A DNA stretch of 56,258 nucleotides from an uncultured Bacilli bacterium (GCA_944332435.1 CALVJW010000006.1:1-56258); one strand, 5' to 3'. Counted from the stretch's first letter, positions 7,653 through 16,964 are shown. Notes: generated by a model not told the origin, from the letters alone. Numbers and translations: made by a program.

Positions 7653-8834
7653 CTATTCTTTTTTTGATTCTTCTAATTTCTTTTTCACTTCTTCTTCATC
7701 TATTTTTTGATATGCCGTAATATCTTCATATACAGTAAAAAATACATCTAGTCTTATTTTACTCTCTTTTGTACTAACTTTCAAATCTTTTGTGGAAATT
7801 ATATACTCATTTTTCTTTAATTGTTCCTTCATTTTTTTTATTGCCAACTTTCTTGCTTCTGTAATTGCTTCATCAATTGTATAAATTTTATCTTTTACCG
7901 TAACTTCTTCTTGCTCTTCTTTTACAAATTGAAATGGTAGAAATAAATGTTGCAATAATATTTTATCGCTTTTTTTACTTTGTTGAAATGGATGGAAATT
8001 AAATAAATCGAAATGCCAATTTAAAAACCGAATTTGATATACTGTTTTCTTTTTTCCTGTGTAATTTTCTTCATAATATAAATATGGGAATTCTACAGAA
8101 CTTTTATACCATACTTCGCCAAATATTTTTCCATCAGCACTAATTACATCTTTCAATTCTTCATTTAAATAAATTTCACCACTAATAACCGTATCCCCTT
8201 TTCCAACATAATGATTAATCTCCCTTGTTATCACTCCATTTTTTGCTTCCACCTTTTTTAAAATAGCCGGTTTTTTTGCAACAACATTTCTTTTTTCTAG
8301 ATCTTCGTTCTTTTGATTTTGCTTTCTTTCTTCCACCTTAATTTGATACTTTGTCCCAATATTAATAATTTCTATCCATTCTAACTCTTTTTTATGATTT
8401 TCTAAGATTTCTTTTTTTATCTGTTCTATTTGGTCATAACTTTTTTTTAAATGATATTTTTGAATTCCATATTTTTCAACTTCATTTAATAATAAATTTC
8501 TAACATTTTTATCAGAATGAATTACTTCTACTTCTGTAATAACTTGTGTAAGAAATAGTAAAATACATGCTCCAACAACTAAAGAGAAGAAAAATATTTT
8601 ATAAGAAAAAAATTGTTGTTTGATTTTTAACCAACCATAAGAATTCAATATTTGAATGTCATAAATTGTTTTTAACTTTTCTACTTGCTCGTAATCTTCC
8701 GCATAAATTTTAACAAATACTTCATTATAATTACAATATTTAATTTCTAACAAATCAATCTTATGATTATTTAACCTTCTAAGAAAACGTTCAATATTTT
8801 TTCCACTTATTTTTATTTTTATGATATTTTTCAA
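7653..8834 (-). CDS. yqfD: Sporulation protein YqfD
   Basis: YqfD is made in the mother cell during endospore formation in Bacillus and Clostridium and is needed for efficient sporulation. The 393-residue protein has the expected layout: an N-terminal soluble part, one membrane helix at about residues 78-98 (YKIFFFSLVVGACILLFLTQ), and a long extracytoplasmic domain with GKGDTVISGEIY and a lysine-rich tail. The start is TTG at 8834 with AGGTGAT before it, overlapping the yqfC stop. Paired with yqfC as in Bacillus. Confidence 0.9.
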   Translation of the reverse strand: MKNIIKIKISGKNIERFLRRLNNHKIDLLEIKYCNYNEVFVKIYAEDYEQVEKLKTIYDIQILNSYGWLKIKQQFFSYKIFFFSLVVGACILLFLTQVITEVEVIHSDKNVRNLLLNEVEKYGIQKYHLKKSYDQIEQIKKEILENHKKELEWIEIINIGTKYQIKVEERKQNQKNEDLEKRNVVAKKPAILKKVEAKNGVITREINHYVGKGDTVISGEIYLNEELKDVISADGKIFGEVWYKSSVEFPYLYYEENYTGKKKTVYQIRFLNWHFDLFNFHPFQQSKKSDKILLQHLFLPFQFVKEEQEEVTVKDKIYTIDEAITEARKLAIKKMKEQLKKNEYIISTKDLKVSTKESKIRLDVFFTVYEDITAYQKIDEEEVKKKLEESKKE

Positions 8835-8838
8835 ATGA

Positions 8839-9078
8839 TCACCTAAATTCTATTTGTTCCACACAACCTTTAATTAATACTTCATCGCCAAGTAATTTAG
8901 CTAAAGAAAGATTCTTCCCCTTAATTTGTAAGATTCCATTTTGATGTCTAACAATCATTTTTTCAGTGCTAATTTCACCAATACTTGTAAAACTGACTAT
9001 ATGAAGATATTCTGGATACAAATGAACTTCTAAATTTTCCGGCAATAAACATCCTCTTATTTTACTTAGTAATTCCAT
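8839..9078 (-). CDS. yqfC: Sporulation protein YqfC (YabP/YqfC family)
   Basis: A 79-residue member of the YabP/YqfC family of spore-cortex-related proteins. It has the family core GEISTEKMIVRHQNGILQIKGKNLSLAKLLGDEVLIKG. In Bacillus subtilis the gene is transcribed by sigma-E and lies directly before yqfD, as here (4-bp gap). ATG 9078 follows AGGTGAT. It is the first gene of the run that ends with recO. Confidence 0.9.
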   Translation of the reverse strand: MELLSKIRGCLLPENLEVHLYPEYLHIVSFTSIGEISTEKMIVRHQNGILQIKGKNLSLAKLLGDEVLIKGCVEQIEFR

Positions 9079-9124
9079 AATATCACCTATCTCATTGTAC
9101 GAAATTTTTCTCTTGTTTATGTAT

Positions 9125-9150
9125 AAAAAAAGATTTGATGATCAAATCTT
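9125..9150 (-). terminator. Intrinsic terminator
   Basis: AAGATTTGA/TCAAATCTT with a three-base loop, then TTTTTT, on the minus strand; it contains the stop codon of the gene at 9142-9375 and separates it from yqfC. Confidence 0.8.
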
Positions 9151-9375
9151 AAAAGAATCAATATTTTCAATATGACATTGCGGTAAAAATTCTTCGAACA
9201 TTCCAATATCAATATTTTGCGCATTTTTTAAGTTAAAACTTAATTCTGTAATGCCATACTCATTCATAATAATATACATTTTTTGTTTTAATCTACGAAT
9301 TTCTTCCATATTAGCAAAACCTTCTACAGAAATAACTAAAGTATTTTTTTTATATTCTAACTCTGTTTTCATCAT
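9142..9375 (-). CDS. Small (77 aa) STAS-like protein, function unknown
   Basis: The frame starts ATG 9375 after GGAGATGA and ends inside a terminator. The pattern NTLVISVEGFANMEEIRRLKQKM...ITELSFNLKNAQNIDIGMFEEF resembles the first beta-strand, helix and the 'L-D-x-S-x-V-x-F-x-D' strand of STAS (anti-sigma antagonist) domains, but it lacks the phosphorylatable Ser and the C-terminal helix. A STAS relation is an inference from pattern only. It is monocistronic, divergent from murT. Confidence 0.55.
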   Translation of the reverse strand: MMKTELEYKKNTLVISVEGFANMEEIRRLKQKMYIIMNEYGITELSFNLKNAQNIDIGMFEEFLPQCHIENIDSFKI

Positions 9376-9490
9376 TTTCTCATCTCCAACAGAACTATAT
9401 CATAGCAATCCTAAGAAAAAAACGAATTCGACAAAAGTAGAAAAAGAAAATCTAGTTACGTTAATTCAGTATCTAAATGTTGTAAAACTA

Positions 9491-9499
9491 TGGTATAAT
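9491..9499 (+). promoter_or_regulatory. Extended -10 promoter of murT-gatD
   Basis: TGGTATAAT fits TGnTATAAT, 22 bp before the ATG at 9522. I see no good -35. Confidence 0.55.
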
Positions 9500-9521
9500 C
9501 ATTGTAATGGAAGTGATATTT

Positions 9522-10859
9522 ATGCGTAAAACAATTAGTATTATTATTGGAAAAATTTTCGTATTTATCGGGAAGTTATTACATCGTGGTTCTAGCTTAC
9601 CAGGTAGTATTGCACTAAAATTATACCCTAATTTAATGCATGAATTTAAAATGCCAGAAATTGTAATTGCTGTAACAGGTTCTAGTGGGAAAGGAAGTAT
9701 CACTAGTATGATTGCTGAAATTTGTAAAAAAGCAGGATATAAAGTAGCTCATAATTCTAAGGGTTCTAATTTAAGTGCTGGAATTACAACTTTATTATTA
9801 GAACATAGTACAGTTCATGGAGGAATAAAAAGTGATATTGTGATTGCCGAAGTAGATGAACGTTACTGTAAATATGTTTTTCCTTGTATCAAACCAAAGT
9901 ATGTTGTAATTTCCAACATTACTCGTGATCAACCACCAAGACAAGGACATTTCGATTTAGTATATCAAGAAATAAAAAAAGCGCTTACTTCTGATATGCA
10001 CCTTATTTTATCAAGTGATGATCCAATGTTACAAAAATTTGTATTAGAAAAAGAAAATCCCGTTACTTATTATGGAATTGATAAGAATCGTTATTCTTAT
10101 ATTGTTAGTAAATTTAAAAACTTAAATTTTACTTATTGTCCAATTTGTCATACAAAATTAATTTACGATTATTATCATTTTGAAGAAATTGGTGATTATC
10201 ATTGTCCAAATTGTCAATTCAAACGTCCTTTAGCAGATATTACTTGTACTGATATTGACTATGATAATAAAGCGATTACAATTCAAAATAATAAGAAAAC
10301 CCATATCCCATATCAATTATTATACTGTGTTTATAACTCTTTAGCTGCTTATACAGCAACAAAATTATTAGGAATAAAAGAAGATGATATTCTTACTACA
10401 ATTGATGAAATTGCCGGTAATACCAAGAATTTTAGTATCTATCATTATCAAGATCGTAAAGTTCACATATTAAATAATAAAAATGAAAATAGTAGTACGT
10501 TTAATCAATCTATTTTATATGTTGATCGAATGAAGGGAGAAAAAACAATCGTTATTGGTTGGAAAGAAATTAGTAGGCGCTATGCGTTTGATGACTTATC
10601 ATGGCTTTATGATATTGATTTTGAAATTCTAGCGAAACATGATATACATAGTGTGATTTGTGTAGGATTACATTGCTATGATATTGCAACAAGAGTAAAA
10701 TATGCCAATATTGAAGAAAAGAAAATTAAAACCTTCGATTCATTAGAAGAAGCCGTTCCATATATTAAAAAAAGAACCAAAGGAGATATTTATGCAATCT
10801 TAAACTTCGATTATGTCGTACCATTTCAAGAATTAATGAATGGAAGTGAAAATGAATGA
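9522..10859 (+). CDS. murT: MurT, lipid II isoglutaminyl synthase ligase subunit
   Basis: MurT is a Mur-ligase relative that, with GatD, amidates the D-Glu of lipid II to D-isoglutamine using ATP. The 445-residue product has the P-loop TGSSGKGS (52-59), a four-Cys zinc ribbon CPIC...CPNC (206, 209, 228, 231) characteristic of MurT, and the C-terminal DUF1727 region with DDLSWLYDIDFE (about 357-368) holding the conserved catalytic Asp. The zinc ribbon separates it from FolC and MurE. GGAAGTGAT precedes the ATG at 9522; an upstream in-frame ATG lies in the SD region. It overlaps gatD by 4 bp. Confidence 0.92.
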   Translation: MRKTISIIIGKIFVFIGKLLHRGSSLPGSIALKLYPNLMHEFKMPEIVIAVTGSSGKGSITSMIAEICKKAGYKVAHNSKGSNLSAGITTLLLEHSTVHGGIKSDIVIAEVDERYCKYVFPCIKPKYVVISNITRDQPPRQGHFDLVYQEIKKALTSDMHLILSSDDPMLQKFVLEKENPVTYYGIDKNRYSYIVSKFKNLNFTYCPICHTKLIYDYYHFEEIGDYHCPNCQFKRPLADITCTDIDYDNKAITIQNNKKTHIPYQLLYCVYNSLAAYTATKLLGIKEDDILTTIDEIAGNTKNFSIYHYQDRKVHILNNKNENSSTFNQSILYVDRMKGEKTIVIGWKEISRRYAFDDLSWLYDIDFEILAKHDIHSVICVGLHCYDIATRVKYANIEEKKIKTFDSLEEAVPYIKKRTKGDIYAILNFDYVVPFQELMNGSENE

Positions 10860-11584
10860 TAACAATTGCTCATCTATATTATGACCTATTAAATTTATAT
10901 GGAGAAAGTGGAAATGTAAAAGCATTAAAAATGGCATTAGAAAGTATTGGAGTCGATGTTACTGTAAAATTGTTAACAACCGATGATACATTAGATTTTT
11001 CACAATATGATTTTGTTTATTTGGGAATGGGAACAGAAGAAAATCAAATGTTAGCATTAAAACATTTATTATCTTACAAAGAACAAATAAAAACCGCAAT
11101 TGAGCATGGAACTTTTTTTCTAGCAACAGGAAATGCAATGGAATTATTTGGAAAATACATCATTGATCAAACTGGTAAAAAAATGAAAACACTTCAAATT
11201 TTCCCTTATACGACGAAATTGGAAACATTTCGAATGGTAGATGAAGTTCTTGCGAAAACAGAGTTTACTTCTTCCCCTATCTTAGGATTTCAAAATCAAT
11301 TTGGTGTTATCAAAGATAGTAATCATCCAATCTTTACAATGATAAGAGGAATTGGAAGTTATCCAAATAGTAAAAAAGAAGGTTATATGAACCATCACTT
11401 TTTCGGTACTTATTTTATTGGACCTATCTTAATTCGTAATCCAGAATTATTAGAATATTTTTGTACCGAGCTTTGTAAAGAAAAGAAAATTAAAACAAGA
11501 AAAAAATTGAAATTAGATCTAGAAAGAAAAGCGCATAATCAATTTATCGAACATTATTATAAAGAAGAAAAGGCAACAAAATAG
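10856..11584 (+). CDS. gatD: GatD-like glutamine amidotransferase subunit lacking the catalytic Cys and His
   Basis: By position (4-bp overlap with murT), length (242 aa) and the start ITIAHLYYDLLNLYGESGN this is GatD, the class I glutaminase that delivers ammonia to MurT. In GatD proteins a nucleophile elbow of type C-G-G and a later TYLHGP supply Cys and His. Here the elbow reads LATGNAMELFG (Gly at residue 92 in the Cys place), and the later motif reads GTYFIGP (Ile at 188 in the His place). The Gly-Phe-Glu-Asn-His segment is also altered to GFQNQFG. The fold seems kept but glutaminase activity should be absent. It may be a structural partner, with MurT using free ammonia. Confidence 0.85.
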   Translation: MITIAHLYYDLLNLYGESGNVKALKMALESIGVDVTVKLLTTDDTLDFSQYDFVYLGMGTEENQMLALKHLLSYKEQIKTAIEHGTFFLATGNAMELFGKYIIDQTGKKMKTLQIFPYTTKLETFRMVDEVLAKTEFTSSPILGFQNQFGVIKDSNHPIFTMIRGIGSYPNSKKEGYMNHHFFGTYFIGPILIRNPELLEYFCTELCKEKKIKTRKKLKLDLERKAHNQFIEHYYKEEKATK

Positions 11585-11603
11585 TGAGTTGCCTTTTCTT
11601 TTT
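11568..11603 (+). terminator. Intrinsic terminator of murT-gatD
   Basis: AAAAGGCAAC/GTTGCCTTTT with a ten-base loop, followed by CTTTTT. Confidence 0.85.
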
Positions 11604-11642
11604 AATAATGCTTTCATACTTATTTTACTCATTCATTTCAAA

Positions 11643-11981
11643 CTAGCAGTTTTTCCACAATTCTACTTTTTTCTCTTCTAATTCTTCTTTTGATATGATA
11701 ATTTGACTTTCTTTTACTCCAACCCATTCATCATCTAACCTAATTTCATTGAACATATCTTCCGCTGTATATCGAAAAGGAACTAAAATAATACGTACAA
11801 GTTCTTGTTTTTCTAGATCATGTTCAAACCCTTCTGGTTCATAAGATGTAATATTTCCAGGTTGTAATTGCCAATCTTGATTTAGATTTTCTCTTTTATA
11901 ATAATAATATTGAAATACAAAATCTAATCCTTCCTGTTGTAATTTTTTACGATCTAATGACTGCAATAATACTTTTTTCAT
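11643..11981 (-). CDS. Unknown 112-residue protein
   Basis: No family recognised. The acidic protein begins MKKVLLQSLDRKKLQQEGLD and contains a Tyr run (FQYYYYKREN), a segment rich in Glu/Leu, and a C-terminal Glu/Lys helix (KEELEEKKVELWKNC). No signal or membrane segment. AGGTGAAAAT lies before the ATG at 11981. It lies convergent to gatD and upstream of nothing in its direction, so it appears monocistronic. Confidence 0.65.
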   Translation of the reverse strand: MKKVLLQSLDRKKLQQEGLDFVFQYYYYKRENLNQDWQLQPGNITSYEPEGFEHDLEKQELVRIILVPFRYTAEDMFNEIRLDDEWVGVKESQIIISKEELEEKKVELWKNC

Positions 11982-12020
11982 ATTTTCACCTCACTTTTAT
12001 TATAACAAAAGATTTCCTAC

Positions 12021-12045
12021 AAAAAAAGAGACTTATTTGTCTCTT
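12021..12045 (-). terminator. Intrinsic terminator of the pheST operon
   Basis: AAGAGAC/GTCTCTT with a six-base loop and a T run on the minus strand, overlapping the pheT stop region. Confidence 0.85.
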
Positions 12046-14420
12046 AATTTAGCATCTAATGTTGTTTCTACTTTTTCAATAATATGGTTAAATACTTGTG
12101 TTACTTCTTCATCATTTAAAGTACGAGTCATATCTTGGAATTCTAATGAATAAGCAATTGATTTTTCATCAGGCTGAACATTTTCACCTACATAAACATC
12201 AAATACAGATACATTTGTAAGTAATCTTCCACCGGCTTTCATAATTACTTTTTTAATTTCTTCACTGGTTACTGTTTGTTTTACAATAAACGCTACATCT
12301 TTTTTTACGGTTGGATATTTATTTAATTCTTTAAATTTAATACCACGTGTTTTAATTGTCATTAATGCTTCTAAATTAATTTCAAATACATAAATTTCTT
12401 GTTTATTTCTTTTTGGATGAACTTGACCAAGATATCCTACTTTTGTTCGATCAACAATAATGTTTGCCGTTCTTCCTGGATGCATATCACTCATTGTTTC
12501 TTCTACTTCAAAATGATATCTTCCTTTTAATCCAAAATATTGTAATAAATTTTCAACAATTCCTTTTACTGTGTAAAAGTCAACATTTACTCTAATACCT
12601 TGCCAACTATTTGTTAAATAAGTTCCTGACACTAATCCAGTTAGCACTGGTTTTTCTATATACTGATTATCTTCTTTATAATAAATACTTCCCGTTTCAT
12701 AAATTTGAACATCTTTGATTCCTCTTGCTCGATTATACTGATAAACGTTTATTAATGAAGGAACAAGACTTTTTCGCATTACCTTTCTGTCTTCACTCAT
12801 AGGAGAAGCTAGAATTATACTTTCTTTTTCATCGCCACCAAACCAGTTACTTTCTTCCTCACTTAAAAGTGAATATGTAATCACTTGATTTAATCCTAAA
12901 GATTGCATTCTTTCACGAATACATTTCAAATCAGATCCTTTTTTACTATATCCACCTTTTCTAACCGTACTAGAAGGCATTCTACCTACTACATGTTCAT
13001 ACCCATAAATACGTCCTACTTCTTCAATTAAATCTTCTTTAATAGTAATATCTAATCTTCTAGTTGGAACTGTTACAACAAAGATATTCTCCTTTTCCTC
13101 TACTGCAAATTGTAAACGAGAAAAAACATCTTTTACATCTTCTTTTGTTAGATTCATACCAAGTACTTGGTTAATTTTATCTAAACTAATTTCAATTTTT
13201 TTATCTTCATGATTTGCTTCATCATGAACAAGCATTCCTTGTAAAACTTCTCCACTTGCGTACTTTTCTAATAACATACATGCACGCGTAATTGCTTTTT
13301 TTGTACGATTTGGATCAATTCCTTTTTCGTAACGACTACTTGCTTCACTACGCAAAATTGTCTTAGCTGTATAACGAATATTTAATGGATTAAAAATAGC
13401 GGCTTCAATAAAAATATTCTTTGTATCTAATTCAACTTCCGTATTTAATCCACCCATGACTCCAGCTAAACAAACCGCTTCTTTTTCATTTGCGATAACA
13501 ATATCATTTTCTTTTAAAACTCTTTCATTACCATCTAATGTCGTCATGGTCTCATCTTTTTTCGCATTTCTTACGATAACATGATTTCCAAGACGATCAG
13601 CATCAAAGAAATGAAGTGGTTGACCATATTCTAGCATAACATAATTACTAATATCTACTACATTGTTAATTGGACGAATCCCACTAGCCATGAGCCTTGT
13701 TTTAATAAAATCTGGACTTTCTTTTATTACAACATTTTTTACTAACTTTCCAAGATAAATAGAACATGCATTTGTCTCTACATCTAATTTCATAGATTCT
13801 TCAATGTTTCCATCGATTTCATGAACTTCAATCTCTGGTTCGGTTACTGATTTATTGTAAATTGCCCCTACTTCATAAGCCATACCTAAAACACTCATCA
13901 AATCGGCACGATTAGCAGTTAATTCAAAATCAATTGTTTCATCATCATATCCTAAATATTTTACAGCATCCATTCCAACGGGTGCATCATCTGGTAAAAT
14001 GTGAATCCCTTTTTTATCTTCTTCTGTAACATATTTAGAATCTAATCCTAATTCAGCTAATGAACAAATCATTCCATTTGATTCCATTCCTGCTAATTTT
14101 GCTTTTTTAATTTCAATACCAGATAGTACAGCCCCTACTTTTGCAACAATTACTTTTTTTGCTTGTCCTACATTAGGTGCTCCACATAAAATTTGTACTG
14201 GTTCTTCTAATCCTAAATCAACTTTACAAATACTTAATTTTTTAGATTCAGGATGCTTTTTACATTCCAATATTTCTCCAACTACTAAATTTTTTGCATC
14301 GCAAATGGCTTCGATACTTTCATATTCATTTCCAGCAAAAACCATTTTTTCTGCTAAATCATGATAATTTATATCTTGAATATCAACATAATCACTTAAA
14401 AAACTTTTACTTACTTTCAT
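12033..14420 (-). CDS. pheT: Phenylalanine--tRNA ligase beta subunit
   Basis: Beta subunit of the alpha2-beta2 PheRS; it binds tRNA-Phe and edits Tyr-tRNA-Phe. The 795-residue product has the EMAP-like tRNA-binding OB domain ([22 protein letters not shown], about 40-150), the B3/B4 editing domain ([16 protein letters not shown]), B5 and a C-terminal anticodon-binding domain ([18 protein letters not shown]...). The start is ATG 14420 ([12 protein letters not shown]) with AGGAGG 7 nt before; the frame extends 28 codons further upstream but that part is only the overlap with pheS. Overlap with pheS is 14 bp. Confidence 0.97.
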   Translation of the reverse strand: MKVSKSFLSDYVDIQDINYHDLAEKMVFAGNEYESIEAICDAKNLVVGEILECKKHPESKKLSICKVDLGLEEPVQILCGAPNVGQAKKVIVAKVGAVLSGIEIKKAKLAGMESNGMICSLAELGLDSKYVTEEDKKGIHILPDDAPVGMDAVKYLGYDDETIDFELTANRADLMSVLGMAYEVGAIYNKSVTEPEIEVHEIDGNIEESMKLDVETNACSIYLGKLVKNVVIKESPDFIKTRLMASGIRPINNVVDISNYVMLEYGQPLHFFDADRLGNHVIVRNAKKDETMTTLDGNERVLKENDIVIANEKEAVCLAGVMGGLNTEVELDTKNIFIEAAIFNPLNIRYTAKTILRSEASSRYEKGIDPNRTKKAITRACMLLEKYASGEVLQGMLVHDEANHEDKKIEISLDKINQVLGMNLTKEDVKDVFSRLQFAVEEKENIFVVTVPTRRLDITIKEDLIEEVGRIYGYEHVVGRMPSSTVRKGGYSKKGSDLKCIRERMQSLGLNQVITYSLLSEEESNWFGGDEKESIILASPMSEDRKVMRKSLVPSLINVYQYNRARGIKDVQIYETGSIYYKEDNQYIEKPVLTGLVSGTYLTNSWQGIRVNVDFYTVKGIVENLLQYFGLKGRYHFEVEETMSDMHPGRTANIIVDRTKVGYLGQVHPKRNKQEIYVFEINLEALMTIKTRGIKFKELNKYPTVKKDVAFIVKQTVTSEEIKKVIMKAGGRLLTNVSVFDVYVGENVQPDEKSIAYSLEFQDMTRTLNDEEVTQVFNHIIEKVETTLDAKLRDK

Positions 14421-15468
14421 CCGTAGATCCTCCTTCCTTTCGATTAAAATTACTAATAAAACGCATATCATTTGTATAGAAATGACGAATATCATTAATG
14501 CCATACTTTAGCATAGCAATTCTCTCAGGTCCCATACCAAAAGCAAAACCTGTATATTTTTCTGGGTCATATCCACATTCTCTTAGCACATTTGGATGAA
14601 CCATTCCACTACCTAAAATTTCAATCCATCCTGTTCCTTTACATAAACTACAACCTTTTCCACCACATTTAAAACAACTAACATCTACTTCAAGAGATGG
14701 TTCTGTAAATGGGAAGAAACTTGGTCTAAAACGAACTGTTCTATCTTCGCCAAACATTGTTTTAGCTAAAATTTCTAACGTTCCTTTTAAATCAGCGATG
14801 GAAATATTTTCATCAACTACTAACCCTTCAATTTGATGAAATTGATGTGAATGTGTTGCATCATCATTATCTCTACGATATGTTTTACCAGGGCAAATCA
14901 TACGAATTGGTGATTTTTCTTTATTTGCTTCCATCGTTCTTGCTTGAACAGGCGAAGTTTGTGTTCTAAGTAACATTTCTTCTGTAATATAAAAACTATC
15001 TTGACTATCACGTGCTGGGTGTCCCTTTGGTAAATTCAACTTTTCAAAGTTGTATAAGTCTTGTTCAATTTCTGGTCCTTCTACCACATCATATCCCATT
15101 GAAATAAACAAATCACATACATCATCAATTACCATTTGAATTGGATGTTTTCCCCCTACTGGTAATGAAGTACTATCTAATGTAATATCAATTTTTTCTT
15201 TTGCTAATTTTTCGTTTAATTCTTTTTCTTCTAATTCATTTTTTGCTTCTTCAAACCACGTATTTACGTCATTCTTAAATGAATTTAGTAAAGCACCAAA
15301 TGTTTTCTTCTCATCTACTGGTAATTCTTTCATCATCCCACTTAATGCAACAATTGGTCCTTTTTTTCCTAAATACTCTACTTTTAACTCATTCAATTCT
15401 TTCACTGAATGAATTGTTTCTAATTTTGCTTTAATTTCTTTCTTTAATACATTTATTTTTTCATTCAT
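14407..15468 (-). CDS. pheS: Phenylalanine--tRNA ligase alpha subunit
   Basis: Catalytic subunit of PheRS. The 353-residue protein has an N-terminal coiled coil (about 1-85), class II motif 2 with FHQIEG, the Phe-pocket region [15 protein letters not shown], a Cys cluster [17 protein letters not shown] and motif 3 [23 protein letters not shown] precedes ATG 15468. It follows the hydrolase gene by 12 bp and overlaps pheT, so the three genes are one operon under the Phe T-box. Confidence 0.97.
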   Translation of the reverse strand: MNEKINVLKKEIKAKLETIHSVKELNELKVEYLGKKGPIVALSGMMKELPVDEKKTFGALLNSFKNDVNTWFEEAKNELEEKELNEKLAKEKIDITLDSTSLPVGGKHPIQMVIDDVCDLFISMGYDVVEGPEIEQDLYNFEKLNLPKGHPARDSQDSFYITEEMLLRTQTSPVQARTMEANKEKSPIRMICPGKTYRRDNDDATHSHQFHQIEGLVVDENISIADLKGTLEILAKTMFGEDRTVRFRPSFFPFTEPSLEVDVSCFKCGGKGCSLCKGTGWIEILGSGMVHPNVLRECGYDPEKYTGFAFGMGPERIAMLKYGINDIRHFYTNDMRFISNFNRKEGGSTDESK

Positions 15469-15480
15469 AATAACCCTCCT

Positions 15481-16206
15481 CTATATTACATCTTTTTTCA
15501 TTTTATGAAATGTATCATTCCATTTTAAAAATTGATAAATATAATTTGTAACTTCCTCTTTTTTATGACTAATAAATACTTGATGTCTTACATCTCTTAA
15601 TACCGTTAAGTATTTACGTGTTGCTCGCAAAGAGTCATAAGCATAAACACTTGATTGAAACGGCACAACATCATCGATATTTCCTTGTAATATCAAAGTT
15701 GGACATGTTACTTTTTCAATATAAGGTTTATATTCCTTGACTAATTTTGTAAACTCAACAAGTTGTTTCGCTGGTACACTTCTAATTTTAGAAAGTAAGG
15801 TATCGTATCCTACGACACCTTTTCGAGTTTCCCCTTCGAAAAAGGATTGAATATCTGCTTTATTTTGATCAAAGCTTCCATATAAGAACGCAGGAGCAAC
15901 TAGAACTAATTTCTTTACTCTTTTAGGATATTTACTTGCAAGATAACTCGCAATAACACCACCCATACTATGACCAATTAAATAAATCGTATGATAATCG
16001 CGAAATAAATCTAATAGTGCATCTTCTGAACGTTTTATCCAACTTTGATATGGAACTTTTCGCATAAATGGTGTTTCATGTCCTGGCATCGTAAACGTAT
16101 AAACATCTAATTCAGGATAGCGTTGTAATGTATTAATACAATATTCATTTTCATAATAACTGGCAGAAAAGCCATGGATAAATAAAACTGCCTTTCGAAA
16201 TAACAT
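15481..16206 (-). CDS. Alpha/beta hydrolase, first gene of the T-box pheST operon
   Basis: A 241-residue serine hydrolase resembling small carboxylesterases/monoacylglycerol lipases. The oxyanion motif is FIHGFSASYYEN, the nucleophile elbow GHSMGG, the acid NIDDVVPF and the catalytic His in VRHQVFISH. No signal peptide, so it acts in the cytoplasm. The start at ATG 16206 is preceded by AGGAG; a longer frame to 16251 runs into the T-box terminator and is not used. Its location between a Phe T-box and pheS is unusual: either it has a role tied to aminoacylation (for example, ester cleavage) or it was simply inserted here. Substrate unknown. Confidence 0.85.
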   Translation of the reverse strand: MLFRKAVLFIHGFSASYYENEYCINTLQRYPELDVYTFTMPGHETPFMRKVPYQSWIKRSEDALLDLFRDYHTIYLIGHSMGGVIASYLASKYPKRVKKLVLVAPAFLYGSFDQNKADIQSFFEGETRKGVVGYDTLLSKIRSVPAKQLVEFTKLVKEYKPYIEKVTCPTLILQGNIDDVVPFQSSVYAYDSLRATRKYLTVLRDVRHQVFISHKKEEVTNYIYQFLKWNDTFHKMKKDVI

Positions 16207-16241
16207 AACGTCTCCTTTCTTTAAATGGATACTACGATACG

Positions 16242-16449
16242 AAAAAATCACGTCCTAAACTAAGGACGTGATTACGTGGTACCACCTTATTTCGTAGATA
16301 TACTACCTCTTCACTAAAACGCGTGACCGTTATATCTTTGCAATATAAAGCTCTCAAAGTGAATTCATAAGTTTTTATTATTCGTTTCCATCAACCACGA
16401 ACTTTCTATCAATAAAATAGCTTATTACTACTCTTTGGTCATTGCCTCT
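16242..16449 (-). promoter_or_regulatory. Phenylalanine T-box riboswitch
   Basis: Minus strand: T-box AAGGTGGTACCACG (16288-16275) and a terminator AATCACGTCCT/AGGACGTGATT (16273-16246) with T run. In Stem I, CAAAG and CTTTG close an internal loop; its 3' side reads GAATTCA, giving the specifier UUC (Phe) at 16363-16361 followed by A. The T-box bulge UGGU fits a tRNA with A73, as in tRNA-Phe. Uncharged tRNA-Phe should switch on the hydrolase-pheS-pheT operon. Confidence 0.93.
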
Positions 16450-16455
16450 TTTTAA

Positions 16456-16483
16456 ATTATATCATATTTTTATGATTGTTCAA
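16456..16483 (-). promoter_or_regulatory. Sigma-A promoter of the Phe T-box operon
   Basis: TTGAAC (16478-16483) and TATAAT (16456-16461) with a 16-bp spacer. It overlaps the 3' end of the upstream gene at 16470. Confidence 0.8.
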
Positions 16484-16904
16484 ACTTTTTCTTTTTTACA
16501 TAAACAGGTTTTGCTTGTTTTACTTCTTGTGTTTGCTTTATTGTACTTGTTACTTGTAAAAAAGCATCACGTAATAATGGATCTAAAAAATGGATTAATG
16601 AAACTAATTCTGATTCTGTTAACTCTGATTTAATTTTTAAAGGTTGAGTTTCACATTTAACACTTTTACAAATGCAATTATAGATGTTAATTAAATCATG
16701 AATTTCCATATGAATTGGCATATAAGCGTCATCGTCCTTATGCATTGGAATCTCTATTAATTCATTCTCTACTAATAAATAATTTTTTCTATTTTTAGAA
16801 TCCATTACCATATAAAATACTTGATCTACCGTATCTTCAGTATTAATACAAGCATAAATATTTTGTGTTTGATATAATTGTTCTTGATTATTTGTATTTT
16901 TCAT
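16470..16904 (-). CDS. Unknown 144-residue protein
   Basis: No family recognised. The start is placed at ATG 16904 (MKNTNNQEQLYQ) because GGAG lies 10 nt before it and a promoter ends just upstream; a longer frame to 16958 would begin in the promoter. The protein is acidic in its middle (MHKDDDAYMP), contains ICKSVKCE and ends in a very basic tail (VKQAKPVYVKKKKFEQS), which could bind nucleic acid or membrane. No signal or transmembrane segment. Monocistronic. Confidence 0.65.
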   Translation of the reverse strand: MKNTNNQEQLYQTQNIYACINTEDTVDQVFYMVMDSKNRKNYLLVENELIEIPMHKDDDAYMPIHMEIHDLINIYNCICKSVKCETQPLKIKSELTESELVSLIHFLDPLLRDAFLQVTSTIKQTQEVKQAKPVYVKKKKFEQS

Positions 16905-16929
16905 CTCTATCAACTCCGTTTTGACCTGT

Positions 16930-16958
16930 ATTGTATCATAATAAAAAAAAGAATACAA
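16930..16958 (-). promoter_or_regulatory. Sigma-A promoter of the gene at 16470-16904
   Basis: TTGTAT (16953-16958) and TACAAT (16930-16935) separated by 17 bp. Confidence 0.6.
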
Positions 16959-16964
16959 GTATTA

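Noticed and set aside
9093-9122. Sigma-E-like promoter before yqfC (ACATAAA, 14 bp, CGTACAAT)
   Set aside because: Good -10 but poor -35 and a start point at the SD; kept only as a possibility.
14421-14504. 28-codon upstream extension of pheT
   Set aside because: It lies in the end of pheS, and the ATG at 14420 has an AGGAGG at the right distance and gives the standard N-terminus [12 protein letters not shown].
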